A DNA stretch of 7,933 nucleotides from Gammaproteobacteria bacterium (GTDB lineage: Bacteria > Gemmatimonadota > Gemmatimonadetes > Longimicrobiales > Gaopeijiaceae). The notes under the pieces were generated by a model, which was not told where the DNA came from, did no database searches, and saw only the letters and a program-made list of their open reading frames with translations. A program made the translations under genes and the position numbers. Positions 1 through 7,571 of the stretch are shown one piece after another; position 1 is the first letter of the stretch, and each line of letters begins with the position of its first letter. The stretch lies in NCBI GenBank assembly GCA_009843625.1, contig VYDD01000124.1, positions 1,574-9,506 on the forward strand, given 5' to 3'.

Positions 1-872
1 ATCTCCAGCGGCGACACCATGGTCATGCCGTGCACGAACCGGGGGCCGGCCGCCACCGCCATGACCATCGCGCTCAGGAAGACCATCACCGAAGCCGACA
101 CCAGCGCGTCCCGCTTCTCGCGGCCGAGATCGTCCACGGTCCACCCCTTCTCGGCCACCACCGTGCTACGCACGATGAAGACCGCCGCCGAACAGGTCGT
201 GCCTGCCATCGCGGCGACCAGACGGCTGGCGTCCGGCGTGTCCGGGATCGACGGAACCATGCCCGCGACCACCGCGGAGTACGTCGGCGACACCATGAAG
301 AAGACGGCGACGAAGCAGAACACCATCAGGATGACGAAGACGGTCAGGACCTTCTCGAAGAGCCGGTAGTGCCCGAACCAGAGCATGAGGAAGATGGCGC
401 TGGCGACCGCCAGCACGATCCAGCCGGTCGGGACCACGAGCGCATCCCCCGGCGAGGCGAGCCGGATCCCCTCCTGGAGCAGCTCCGCAACGATCCCCAT
501 CACGCCGGTCAGCGCGACCAGCTCGCCCAGCACCAGCGCAGCCAGCACGTACAGCGCCAGGACCTTCCCGACCCTGGGGATCCCGGTCTTGAAGCTCTGC
601 AGCGCCGTCCGCCCGGTAACGAGCGTCAGGCGCCCGAACCCCACCATCAGCACGTAGGTGAAGATCCCCGACAGCACGAGCGCCCAGAGCAGGTTCATGC
701 CGTACTGGGCGCCCGCCATCCCCATGGTGGTGATGCTGCCCGTGCCGATGTTGTACCCGATCAGGAAAAGCCCCGGCCCCACTGCGCTCAGTGCGACCAG
801 GGCCTTCCCGGAAAGCGACCGCCCGCTCGTGGCGGACTGCTTCACCGGCTGGGGACGACGGGGCTGATTCAT
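1..872 (-). CDS. Nramp-like inner-membrane transporter, C-terminus cut by window edge
   Basis: This is a polytopic inner-membrane permease of the Nramp family (APC superfamily), whose classical members import Mn2+ or Fe2+ with protons. The 290 visible residues hold about seven hydrophobic segments (roughly 24-48, 60-80, 103-127, 148-167, 175-194, 216-238, 257-276); full-length Nramps have about 11, so about a third is missing beyond the left edge. The TM1 region begins with the family-like GPGLFLIGY (residues 32-40). The following DPGN metal-binding motif is replaced by NIGTGS (41-46). In TM6 the family's GTTVMPH-type stretch reads GTTCSAAVFIVRST (224-237), so the usual Met and His are absent. 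The substrate may therefore not be Mn/Fe. The ATG at 870-872 overlaps the stop of the upstream gene by 4 bases (ATGA) and has only a weak AAGG Shine-Dalgarno 2 bases away, which suggests translational coupling. Family assignment is from recalled motifs; another APC-superfamily member is the alternative. Confidence 0.75.
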   Translation of the reverse strand, partial: MNQPRRPQPVKQSATSGRSLSGKALVALSAVGPGLFLIGYNIGTGSITTMGMAGAQYGMNLLWALVLSGIFTYVLMVGFGRLTLVTGRTALQSFKTGIPRVGKVLALYVLAALVLGELVALTGVMGIVAELLQEGIRLASPGDALVVPTGWIVLAVASAIFLMLWFGHYRLFEKVLTVFVILMVFCFVAVFFMVSPTYSAVVAGMVPSIPDTPDASRLVAAMAGTTCSAAVFIVRSTVVAEKGWTVDDLGREKRDALVSASVMVFLSAMVMAVAAGPRFVHGMTMVSPLE

Positions 873-1243
873 GGCCTTTGCCCGGTCGGGCCGTCCCAGG
901 GGAAGCTCAGCGTCGGCTGGTGCTCGTAGCGACGCAGCCCGATCGTCAGCGTGGCCCCGGCGCCCGGCTCCAGGCGCACGTCGAAGTGGGGGGCATCGAT
1001 GGGAATCACCCGTTCCCCAAGGGTCACGCGAGTCGCGTGGTGTTCGCCGTATGCCCCCGCCTGCACCGTGACCGTGCGGGCCTCGAGGGGCCCGACGTTG
1101 ACGAGGGTGAGCGTGACGCCCTCGGGTGCGATGCGCTCCACCAGCGCGGCCACATCCTCCGGGAGCCCGGCCCGCCCCCGCCCGGGGTCGAAATGACGGA
1201 CCTGCGCGTGGGGCGGGAGGGGCCCGTGCGTGGTCCCCCGGGG
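869..1243 (-). pseudogene. C-terminal part of the 1024-2745 gene in the -1 frame (joined span 869-2745)
   Basis: This frame continues the secreted protein after an apparent one-base loss. Restoring one G in the G5 run (C5 on the plus strand, 1235-1239) reads NDPGGTTHGPLPPHAQVRHF and then runs uninterrupted to TGA at 869-871. The repaired protein would be about 625 residues. The tail looks like real protein: alternating hydrophobic strands (VTLTLVNVGPL, ARTVTVQAGAYGEHH, ATLTIGLRRYEHQPTLSF) suggest a beta-sandwich C-terminal domain, as alpha/alpha-toroid enzymes often carry. A separate gene starting at the GTG at 1151-1153 is possible, but I see no convincing ribosome binding site, and coding character continues upstream of that codon (HAQVRHFDPGRGRAGLPED). 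The stop overlaps the start of the Nramp-like gene by 4 bases. The break may be a true mutation or a sequencing error in a homopolymer. Confidence 0.7.
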
Positions 1244-2745
1244 TCGTTCGCGCCCAGGGTCAGGTTGATCAGGGCGGTGGTGGAGACCGGGTTCGCCCCC
1301 AGGCTGCCGCTTGCGCGCAGCCGGCGGGCGGCCTGCCGCACGTCGTCAACGGCGTTCCGCAGGGCGGCCACCGGATAGTCCGGGTCCTTCCCCTCCAGGA
1401 AGTCGATCCAGCGGAGATCGGGGTGATGGCGCATGCGCGCCGCCTCCGCCGCCGGAAGGCGCTCCCGGTCCTCCGGCCTCTGCGACCACATGTAGATGTC
1501 GAGCAGCACGTTCACGTGGTTGCCGAGGGCGCCGGAGGGCGGATCCCCCACGGGCGCGTGCCCGTACCATCCACCGTCGCCGTGGTAGCGCGGCAGCAGC
1601 ACGCGCCCGTCGTCGCCGACGCGGCTCGCTGCGAAGAGGTTGTCGAACTGGCGCCGCAGCACACCCGTGTAGCTCTGGTCGCCCGTCAGCAGCAGGGCGG
1701 CCCCGAAGGCCTCGGGAGGCCCCCGAAGCGTGTAGTTGCGCTCGCCGCCGTCCGGGGAGTTCCATCCGAACACGCCGCCGTACCACTTCCCGTCCCACTC
1801 GCCTCCGATGCTGCCGTCCAGACCGATATTCGACGGAATGTTGCCTCCGGCCGCGTCGATCCGCTCCCGCCACGCGTCCACGTACTGGAGCACCCAGGCC
1901 CGGTACTTCGCGTCCCCGGTGACCAGGTAGGCGTGGAAGGCGAGCATCGTCGCGTTGAGGTTGAGGGGATGGTCTCCCACGATGTTGCCGGACTCGATGA
2001 ACCGCGTTCGCCGGGGCGAGGCGGGGTCCACTTCGGGACCCACCGGACCGTCCCAGTCGTCGACCGTGGCCGGCGTCATCTTCGGGCCCAGGCTCCCGTT
2101 GAACAGGCTGCGGATGATCCTGAGGCCGGGATCGTAGTTGGCCGCAGCGGGATCCTCGTTCATGTAGAAGCCGGCAAAACGCCGGAGGCGTTCCTCGTAG
2201 ACGGGGTCGTTCGGCCGGCTCAGGCCGTGGAAGTAGAACGGACCCAGCCCCTCGCCGATGTGCTCCCAGTCATACGAGGTCATGAACTCGCGCTGGTAGA
2301 TGCCGTCCCGCGCCATCTCGAGCTCCGGAACCCGCGCCTGCCCGACCTGGCGCAGGTGCCCTTCCCACGCCTTTTCCCAGGTCTCGATGATGGACTCGGG
2401 ACCGCCCAGGGCATGCGCCAGAGGCCAGTTGCGGATGTTTTCCATGAGGTCGTCGGGACCATCGCCGACTCCCCACCTCGGGGTGACCGGCAGAAACCCG
2501 CGCTCGTCCAGGAACGCGTCCGCGTAGAGGCCGACACCCTGTGCGTTGATCTCGAGCAGGGCGCGCTGGGCGAGTGCCCACGCGGGCGCCGGCAGCGGCG
2601 TGTCGATCACGACCGTCCCGGCGGGCAGAGAAACGGACCCTTCTCCGCGGCTCCTGGCGGAGACCTCGTCCCGGAACGCCGCCAGGACGCTCCCCGACCC
2701 GGCGGCGAGGCCCACCAGGATGAGCGCGACCGTACGAGAGGTCAT
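1024..2745 (-). CDS. Secreted protein of unrecognised family, probable alpha/alpha-barrel; reading frame broken near its C-terminus
   Basis: I do not recognise this family by name. The first 23 or so residues form a signal peptide (TVALILVGLAAGSGSVLA, cleavage near residue 22), so the protein is exported. Residues 50-480 are rich in helices and aromatic residues, with repeated helix-hairpin blocks such as 262-296 (LNATMLAFHAYLVTGDAKYR) and 337-372 (TLRGPPEAFGAALLLTGD). This recalls the alpha/alpha-toroid folds of polysaccharide lyases and unsaturated glycosyl hydrolases. A Gly/Trp-rich stretch (310-335) and a His/Asn segment (GNHVNVLLDIYMW, 408-420) look conserved enough to line a pocket. Sequence up to about residue 503 looks native. 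The last 70 or so residues in this frame are Arg/Ser/Pro-rich and look like out-of-frame translation; the real C-terminus lies in the next frame down to 869. AGAGG lies 9 bases before the ATG. Following susC and susD suggests it processes their ligand, which is inference. Confidence 0.7.
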   Translation of the reverse strand: MTSRTVALILVGLAAGSGSVLAAFRDEVSARSRGEGSVSLPAGTVVIDTPLPAPAWALAQRALLEINAQGVGLYADAFLDERGFLPVTPRWGVGDGPDDLMENIRNWPLAHALGGPESIIETWEKAWEGHLRQVGQARVPELEMARDGIYQREFMTSYDWEHIGEGLGPFYFHGLSRPNDPVYEERLRRFAGFYMNEDPAAANYDPGLRIIRSLFNGSLGPKMTPATVDDWDGPVGPEVDPASPRRTRFIESGNIVGDHPLNLNATMLAFHAYLVTGDAKYRAWVLQYVDAWRERIDAAGGNIPSNIGLDGSIGGEWDGKWYGGVFGWNSPDGGERNYTLRGPPEAFGAALLLTGDQSYTGVLRRQFDNLFAASRVGDDGRVLLPRYHGDGGWYGHAPVGDPPSGALGNHVNVLLDIYMWSQRPEDRERLPAAEAARMRHHPDLRWIDFLEGKDPDYPVAALRNAVDDVRQAARRLRASGSLGANPVSTTALINLTLGANDPGGPRTGPSRPTRRSVISTPGGGGPGSRRMWPRWWSASHPRASRSPSSTSGPSRPARSRCRRGHTANTTRLA

Positions 2746-2816
2746 TTGCCCCAGCCTCTGTCAGGTGCCCGGACCGACCCCCGGGAAGACGCGCGGGCCG
2801 GTCCGGGCCTCAGGCC
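2746..2816 (-). promoter_or_regulatory. Intergenic stem-loop between the susD-like and secreted-protein genes
   Basis: Within this 71-base gap a perfect 10-bp inverted repeat is present: GCCCGGACCG at 2767-2776 and CGGTCCGGGC at 2799-2808, with a 22-base GC-rich loop. In the transcript it starts 8 bases after the susD stop and ends 21 bases before the next ATG, just ahead of the AGAGG ribosome binding site (2755-2759). There is no T-run after it, so it is not a standard intrinsic terminator. It could protect the upstream susCD mRNA from decay or lower expression of the downstream genes. Confidence 0.5.
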
Positions 2817-4238
2817 TCAGCCCGGGTTCTGCACCATCTCTCCCGGCGACACGTCGATCTCGCGCTGCGGGATCGGATACACCAGCCGGATGTCCCCGGC
2901 CGAGAGACCCGCCGCCCTCAGGGGCTCGAAGCTCGACATCACCTGCTGTGCGACCCCGAAACGGAGGAGGTCGGCCCAGCGCTTGCCCTCGGTGATGAAC
3001 TCGAGCTGCCGCTCGAACAGCAGTTTCTCCTGGAACGTCCCCGGCGTGCCGGCATCGATGGGCGACGCTCCGGCACGCGCGCGCACCTGGTTGATCAGCC
3101 CGTACGCCTCCCCGCCCTCGCCGAGGGCTTCGGCCAGCATCAGCAGCACGTCCGCGTAGCGGAAGACGGGGAAGTTGTTGTCGGCGTCGGCCTGCGCGAA
3201 GGGGATGCTCTCCCACTTCTTGACGTACACGTTGCCTTCGTCCGAGACGGCGAAGGTCCCGCCCATGCCGCGCGCGTCGTTCTCCGCCATCATGTACTGC
3301 ATCGAGTGGATCTCGTCGATGCCCGGGGAGAGGACCTGGGGCGCATTGCCCGCACCAACCCCGCCGGATCCGCCGAACGGCGTGTAGTAGTCGGTGAACT
3401 GGCTTCCGGTCCCGGTCCCGCCGGCCTTGTACTGTAGCTCGAAGACGGACTCGGCGTTGTTCTCGTTGGCCACGCCCCAGAGGTCGGCGTAGTTGGGCAC
3501 CAGCGAGTACTGCCCGGAGCTCATCACCCGCCGCAGCGCATCCGCCGCGGCGCCGGACTGGCCGTTGGTCAGGTAGACCAGACCCAGAAGGGTATTGGCG
3601 GCGCCGCTGGTGGCGCGCCCCACGTCCGCCCCGCTGTAGGAAGCCGGGAGCAGCCCCTGGGCGGTCTCGAGGTCCTCGGCGATCTGCGCGTAGACCACGT
3701 CCGCGCTCACCTGGTTCACCTCGACGTTGGGCGAAGTCACCGCCTCGAGCTGCAACGGGACGTTCCCCCAGAGGACGCCGAGGTGGTAGTAGAACAGCGA
3801 ACGGATGAAGAGCGCCTCACCGCGGATGCGGCTGGCGACGTTCTGATCCTCCAGGTTGTCCACCCGATCGAGGATGAGGTTGGTGCGCGCGATGCCCTGA
3901 TACGCCGTCGTCCAGGGAACGGACAGCTCCTCCTGCGTCGACAGCTCGCTGAAGTGGGCGATGCGGTGGAACACCTCCGCGAGACCCGTCGCGCCGCCTC
4001 CGTTCATCGTGTTGTCGGAGCGCATCTCGTGCAGGAGGACGTAGGACCGGTTGTAGGCGCCGTTGCTCGCAAGGGTGGCGTAGGCGCCGTTGATGGCGAC
4101 GTCGAAGTCGGTGGGCGTCTGGTAGAAGGCCTCCACGTTCCGCTCGGAGATCGGGCTCAGCAGCGTGAAATCCTCGCTGCAGGCGGAGAGGAGAAACACT
4201 ACCGGGAGCGTCAGTATGGCTCTTGTTCTCAGCTTCAT
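2817..4238 (-). CDS. SusD/RagB-family surface nutrient-binding lipoprotein
   Basis: This protein is the surface lid that captures the ligand for the SusC-type transporter encoded just upstream. Its 473 residues start with a lipoprotein signal: LPVVFLLSAC ends at the lipidated Cys20. The residues after it, SED, are acidic and resemble the surface-export signal described for Bacteroidota lipoproteins. SusD hallmarks are in order: EALFIRSLFYYHLGVLWGNV (141-160) of the TPR-like region; the FPVFRYADVLLMLAEA block (356-371); ERQLEFITEGKRWADLLRFG (409-428); and the closing YPIPQREIDVSPG...QNPG (454-473). The length is at the short end for the family. The start is supported by GGTGA (minus strand of 4243-4247) close to the ATG and by the signal peptide. 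The gene begins 13 bases after the SusC stop, so the two are co-transcribed. The ligand cannot be inferred, because SusD families diverge in the binding loops. Confidence 0.97.
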   Translation of the reverse strand: MKLRTRAILTLPVVFLLSACSEDFTLLSPISERNVEAFYQTPTDFDVAINGAYATLASNGAYNRSYVLLHEMRSDNTMNGGGATGLAEVFHRIAHFSELSTQEELSVPWTTAYQGIARTNLILDRVDNLEDQNVASRIRGEALFIRSLFYYHLGVLWGNVPLQLEAVTSPNVEVNQVSADVVYAQIAEDLETAQGLLPASYSGADVGRATSGAANTLLGLVYLTNGQSGAAADALRRVMSSGQYSLVPNYADLWGVANENNAESVFELQYKAGGTGTGSQFTDYYTPFGGSGGVGAGNAPQVLSPGIDEIHSMQYMMAENDARGMGGTFAVSDEGNVYVKKWESIPFAQADADNNFPVFRYADVLLMLAEALGEGGEAYGLINQVRARAGASPIDAGTPGTFQEKLLFERQLEFITEGKRWADLLRFGVAQQVMSSFEPLRAAGLSAGDIRLVYPIPQREIDVSPGEMVQNPG

Positions 4239-4251
4239 TTTCTCACCCCCC
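4239..4251 (-). promoter_or_regulatory. Ribosome binding site of the susD-like gene in the 13-base susC-susD gap
   Basis: The minus strand reads G6 followed by TGAGAAA and then ATG. GGTGA (4243-4247) matches the anti-Shine-Dalgarno complement and sits 4 bases before the start. The gap is too short for a separate promoter, so SusD is presumably translated from the susC message. Confidence 0.6.
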
Positions 4252-7200
4252 TTAGAATCCGATCTCGGCGCCGAACTGGAACGCCCGCATCAGCGGGTAC
4301 GCCCCGTAGTCCTGCCCCGGTGTCAGCCCGGTGGACTGGACGCTCGCTTCGGGGTTCCAGCCCCAGTAGTCCGTCCACATGAACACGTTGTTCACGGCGC
4401 CGAAGACCCGTACGCTGCCCGGCGCCCGGCCGAAGATCCCGCCCACCAGATCCGGCGGCACGTTCCAGGAGAGCGAGATGCTCTTGAAGCTCGTGTACGA
4501 GCCGTCCTCCATCTGGTAGTTGGACGGCCTCGTGTTCCCGCCGTGGTCCTGCCGGTCCGGCTTGGGGTCCCAGCCGTTGCCCGGCTCCTCCGGCGACCTC
4601 CAGTAGTTGCCGACCAGGTTTCCGTACGCGTTGAAGTTGCCCTGGGCCGTCAGGTGCCGGCGGGTGAGGTTCAGCACCTCGCGCCCGACCACGCCCTGGA
4701 AGAAGACGCTCAGCTCCAGATCCCCGAACGCGAAGCGGTTGAACAGGCCCCACGTCATGTCGGGGTTGTAGCTGCCCAGCTCGGTGCGGTCGTCGGCGGT
4801 GATGCGCCCGTCGCCGTTGACGTCCCTCCACTTGATGTCTCCGGGCGTGACGTTCCGTGAGTCGACGGGGCTGGAGGCGATGTCCGCCTCGCTCTGGTAG
4901 ATGCCGTCGTGGACGTAGCCGTAGTAGGCGCCGATCTCGCCCCCGACCTGGGTGATGTGCCGGACGCCCGCCACGCCGGCGGCGAGGATCGGGTCGCCTT
5001 CGGGGCCGAGCTTTACGACCTCGTTGGTGTTCATGCCCAGGCTGAGGTCCGTGGACCACTGGAAGGCGCCGACCAGGTTCCGCGAAGTGATCTGCGCCTC
5101 GAAGCCCGTGTTGCGGACCTCGCCGACGTTGGTCAGGACGGTCGCGAAGCCCGTGGAGGACGGCACGTTCACGTTCAGCAGCAGGTCTTCGGTGTTCGAG
5201 ACGTAGTAGTCGAAGGCACCGTAGATACGGTCGGCCAGGATCCCGAAGTCCACGCCCATGTTGAGCTGCCGCGTGGTCTCCCACGTCAGTTCGCGGTTGC
5301 CCAGCGTCCGCGGAGTGGCGCCGGCGACCACGGCGTCGCCCAGGACGTAGGGCTGGCGCCCGACCAGGCCGATGGAGCCGTAGTTCGGGATCTGGAAGTT
5401 CCCGGTGACGCCGTAGCTGACGCGCGGCTTGAGCTGGCTGAAGAAGGTGCTCCCGCGCATGAACGGTTCCTCGGTCATCTGCCACCCGAGCGACAGCGAG
5501 GGGAAGTAGCCCGTCTGATTCCCCCACCCGAAGCGCGATGAGCGGTCGGACCGGAAGGTCGCGGTTGCGAGATAGCGGTTCAGGAGGGTGTAGTTGACCC
5601 GTCCCAGCGCGGATACCAGCGACCACTCCGACTGTTGCTGGTCCCCGCCCGTGATCTCGCCGCCGTTGATGGTCCTGACCTGATCGTCCGGGAAATTCCG
5701 GGCGATCACGTCCTGAGTGTCGTCGAACTGATGCTCGGCCGTGTACCCGGCCAGCACGTTGAAGCTGTGCGGGCCTGACGACCTGTTCCAGGTCAGGGTG
5801 TTCTCGAGCAGCCAGTTGCGGCTCTGACCCGAGAGGGCCTGCGCGTACGGGTCGGGGACGTTCCGCCCGCGGTACTGCAGGCGCGTTCCCTGGTAGAAGT
5901 GCCGGTTTCTGGTGTCGTAGTCGTAGCCGAAGAGCGCGCGGTAGCGGAGGTCGTCCCGCAGGTCCAGGTCGGCCGACACGCTGCCGAACACGCGTCCCGT
6001 CTGCAGATCGTCGTCGATGTAGTCGCGGGCGGCCAGGGCGTGATTGGTGCTGGTCATGCCGTTGCCCAGGGCGTTGATGCTGTTCTCGCCACGCTGCAGG
6101 TAGTTGCCCTCGGCGTCGTAGATGCGCGCCACGGGCGAGGACACCATCGCCGAGTAGATGAGGCCCGGCGGCCTGCCGAAGTAGGGGGCGTGCGCCGCCT
6201 TGCGGTCGTGGTCGGCGTAGGCCGAGTTGACGTCCACGTTCAACTGCAGTCGGTCGGTCGGATCCAGGGTCAGGTTGGCGCGCAGCGCGAGCCTCCGGAA
6301 GTTGGAGCCCTTGATGACGCCGGACTGGTCCATGTAGGAGCCCGATACGAAGTACGCGAGATTCTCCGAGCCTCCCCGGACCGAGGCGTCGTAGTTCTGC
6401 AGCACCGCCTGGTCGAGGACGGCGCCGATCCAGTCGCTGTCGGTCCCGTCCCAGTTGACGTAGGCCTCGGGGATCAACTGCGATCCGCTCGCACCGTTTT
6501 CGGCGCGGCCGGCGTTGTTGTCCGGATTGTAGAGCGGGTTGTAGGCGGGACTCGCCGGATTCAGGGGATCCCGGCCCTGCAGGTAGGAGTTGTTGCGCGC
6601 ATCCTTCACGTACTGGATGTTCTCCGCAGCGTTCATCAGGCGCGGCCGATTGAAGGCGGTCTGCACGCCGCCGTAGGCCCGGAAGCTCACCTGCGGAGGC
6701 GCGCCGCGCTCCCCCCGCTTGGTCGTGATCAGGATGACGCCGTTGGAGCCGCGCGAGCCGTAGATGGCCGCGGCTGCGGCGTCCTTCAGGACCTCGATGG
6801 TTTCGATGTCGTTGGCGTTGAGGTTGGCCAGCGGGTTGGCCCGCGTCACGCCGAAACTGGCCCTCTGCAGGCTCACCTCGCCTTCGATGTTCAGGTTCAT
6901 CGAGTACGGCACCCCGTCGATGACGTAGAGGGGCTCGGTGCCTGCGGAGATCGAGCCCCTGCCGCGAACCAGGACCTGCGGAGCCGTCCCCGGTTCCCCG
7001 GACGACTCGGCCACGTTGACGCCGGCCAGCCGCCCCTGAAGCGCGGTCTGCAGGTTGGGCGTCACCGAAGCCTGGGCGATTTCGATGCCCGGGACCGAAG
7101 TCACCGCGCCCGTCACTTCCCTGCGCAGCTGGGTTCCGTACCCGACGACCACCAGCTCGTCCAGGCCGAGTACGGTCCCGGTGAGGGCCACGTCCTGCAC

Positions 7201-7485
7201 CACGGCCTCACCCTCCGTGATCGTGATCTCGCGGCGCTCGGTCTCGAAGCCGAGGTATTGGAAGAGGAGGACCTGCGGGCCGGCGGGAACGTTGATCAGG
7301 AGGTAGCGGCCTTCCTCGTTGGTGAGGCCCCCGATGCCCGTTCCCTCGATGGACACCTGTACCGTGGCGAGCGGTTCGCCCGTCTCGGCGGATGTGACGG
7401 CGCCGGTCACCTGTCCGTGTACCGGCAAGGCCGTCGCCATCACGCCGGCGAGCAGACCAAATGAGAATCGTAGGCTTCTTGGCAT
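4252..7485 (-). CDS. SusC/RagA-family TonB-linked outer-membrane transporter
   Basis: This is an outer-membrane active transporter that works with the SusD-like lipoprotein and takes energy from TonB-ExbBD. The protein has 1077 residues. Visible parts in order: a signal peptide (1-24, ending PVHG before QVTG); a carboxypeptidase-regulatory-like Ig domain (about 25-103); a TonB-box/linker LDELVVVGYGTQ (108-119); a plug domain (about 123-258) with VLVRGRGSIS, YVIDGVPY, EVLKDAAAAAIYGSRGSNGV and ILITTKRG; then a beta-barrel of about 800 residues ending in aromatic FGAEIGF, the usual outer-membrane C-terminal signal. All SusC landmarks are intact. No STN signalling domain is present, so direct control through an anti-sigma factor is not expected. 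The ATG at 7483-7485 was chosen over an upstream in-frame start (7647) because it begins a normal signal peptide and has GGAGG 4 bases upstream; the 54-residue extension has no signal-peptide logic. It is the first gene of the visible operon. Confidence 0.97.
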   Translation of the reverse strand: MPRSLRFSFGLLAGVMATALPVHGQVTGAVTSAETGEPLATVQVSIEGTGIGGLTNEEGRYLLINVPAGPQVLLFQYLGFETERREITITEGEAVVQDVALTGTVLGLDELVVVGYGTQLRREVTGAVTSVPGIEIAQASVTPNLQTALQGRLAGVNVAESSGEPGTAPQVLVRGRGSISAGTEPLYVIDGVPYSMNLNIEGEVSLQRASFGVTRANPLANLNANDIETIEVLKDAAAAAIYGSRGSNGVILITTKRGERGAPPQVSFRAYGGVQTAFNRPRLMNAAENIQYVKDARNNSYLQGRDPLNPASPAYNPLYNPDNNAGRAENGASGSQLIPEAYVNWDGTDSDWIGAVLDQAVLQNYDASVRGGSENLAYFVSGSYMDQSGVIKGSNFRRLALRANLTLDPTDRLQLNVDVNSAYADHDRKAAHAPYFGRPPGLIYSAMVSSPVARIYDAEGNYLQRGENSINALGNGMTSTNHALAARDYIDDDLQTGRVFGSVSADLDLRDDLRYRALFGYDYDTRNRHFYQGTRLQYRGRNVPDPYAQALSGQSRNWLLENTLTWNRSSGPHSFNVLAGYTAEHQFDDTQDVIARNFPDDQVRTINGGEITGGDQQQSEWSLVSALGRVNYTLLNRYLATATFRSDRSSRFGWGNQTGYFPSLSLGWQMTEEPFMRGSTFFSQLKPRVSYGVTGNFQIPNYGSIGLVGRQPYVLGDAVVAGATPRTLGNRELTWETTRQLNMGVDFGILADRIYGAFDYYVSNTEDLLLNVNVPSSTGFATVLTNVGEVRNTGFEAQITSRNLVGAFQWSTDLSLGMNTNEVVKLGPEGDPILAAGVAGVRHITQVGGEIGAYYGYVHDGIYQSEADIASSPVDSRNVTPGDIKWRDVNGDGRITADDRTELGSYNPDMTWGLFNRFAFGDLELSVFFQGVVGREVLNLTRRHLTAQGNFNAYGNLVGNYWRSPEEPGNGWDPKPDRQDHGGNTRPSNYQMEDGSYTSFKSISLSWNVPPDLVGGIFGRAPGSVRVFGAVNNVFMWTDYWGWNPEASVQSTGLTPGQDYGAYPLMRAFQFGAEIGF

Positions 7486-7489
7486 ATTG

Positions 7490-7494
7490 CCTCC
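7490..7494 (-). promoter_or_regulatory. Shine-Dalgarno site that fixes the susC start
   Basis: GGAGG on the minus strand lies 4 bases before the ATG at 7483-7485. It supports that start over the longer upstream in-frame option. Confidence 0.7.
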
Positions 7495-7571
7495 AGGAAA
7501 GGGAGTTACACCGGGCGCGGACAAGCCGGGCCGGCGCAGCCCCACGGTTGGAGGCGGCACGCGCGAACCGG

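Noticed and set aside
19..929. Plus-strand open frames opposite the transporter gene
   Set aside because: They are His/Arg/Asp- or Ser/Thr-rich strings with no domain pattern, opposite a clearly membrane-protein-like minus-strand frame.
2807..2820. Tandem GCCTCAG repeat spanning the susD stop codon
   Set aside because: Two 7-base copies in GC-rich sequence are too little to call a functional repeat.
1126..3159. Plus-strand open frame of 677 codons antisense to the secreted-protein and susD genes
   Set aside because: The translation is dominated by Arg, Pro, Gly, Ala and Val with no domain-like pattern. It mirrors two convincing minus-strand genes and is the usual by-product of GC-rich coding DNA.
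4235..5626. Minus-strand open frame of 463 codons overlapping the 3' half of susC
   Set aside because: It is a frame-shifted shadow of susC, rich in Arg/Pro/Gly, while the SusC frame is intact throughout.
5899..7464. Plus-strand open frame of 521 codons antisense to the susC plug and barrel
   Set aside because: It lies wholly opposite an intact SusC coding frame, is a low-complexity mixture of Val, Gly, Arg and Ala, and has no recognisable motif.
7525..7535. GCCGG-G-CCGGC palindrome in the susC leader
   Set aside because: It consists only of G and C with 5-base arms and a one-base loop, which is expected by chance at this base composition and lacks terminator features.
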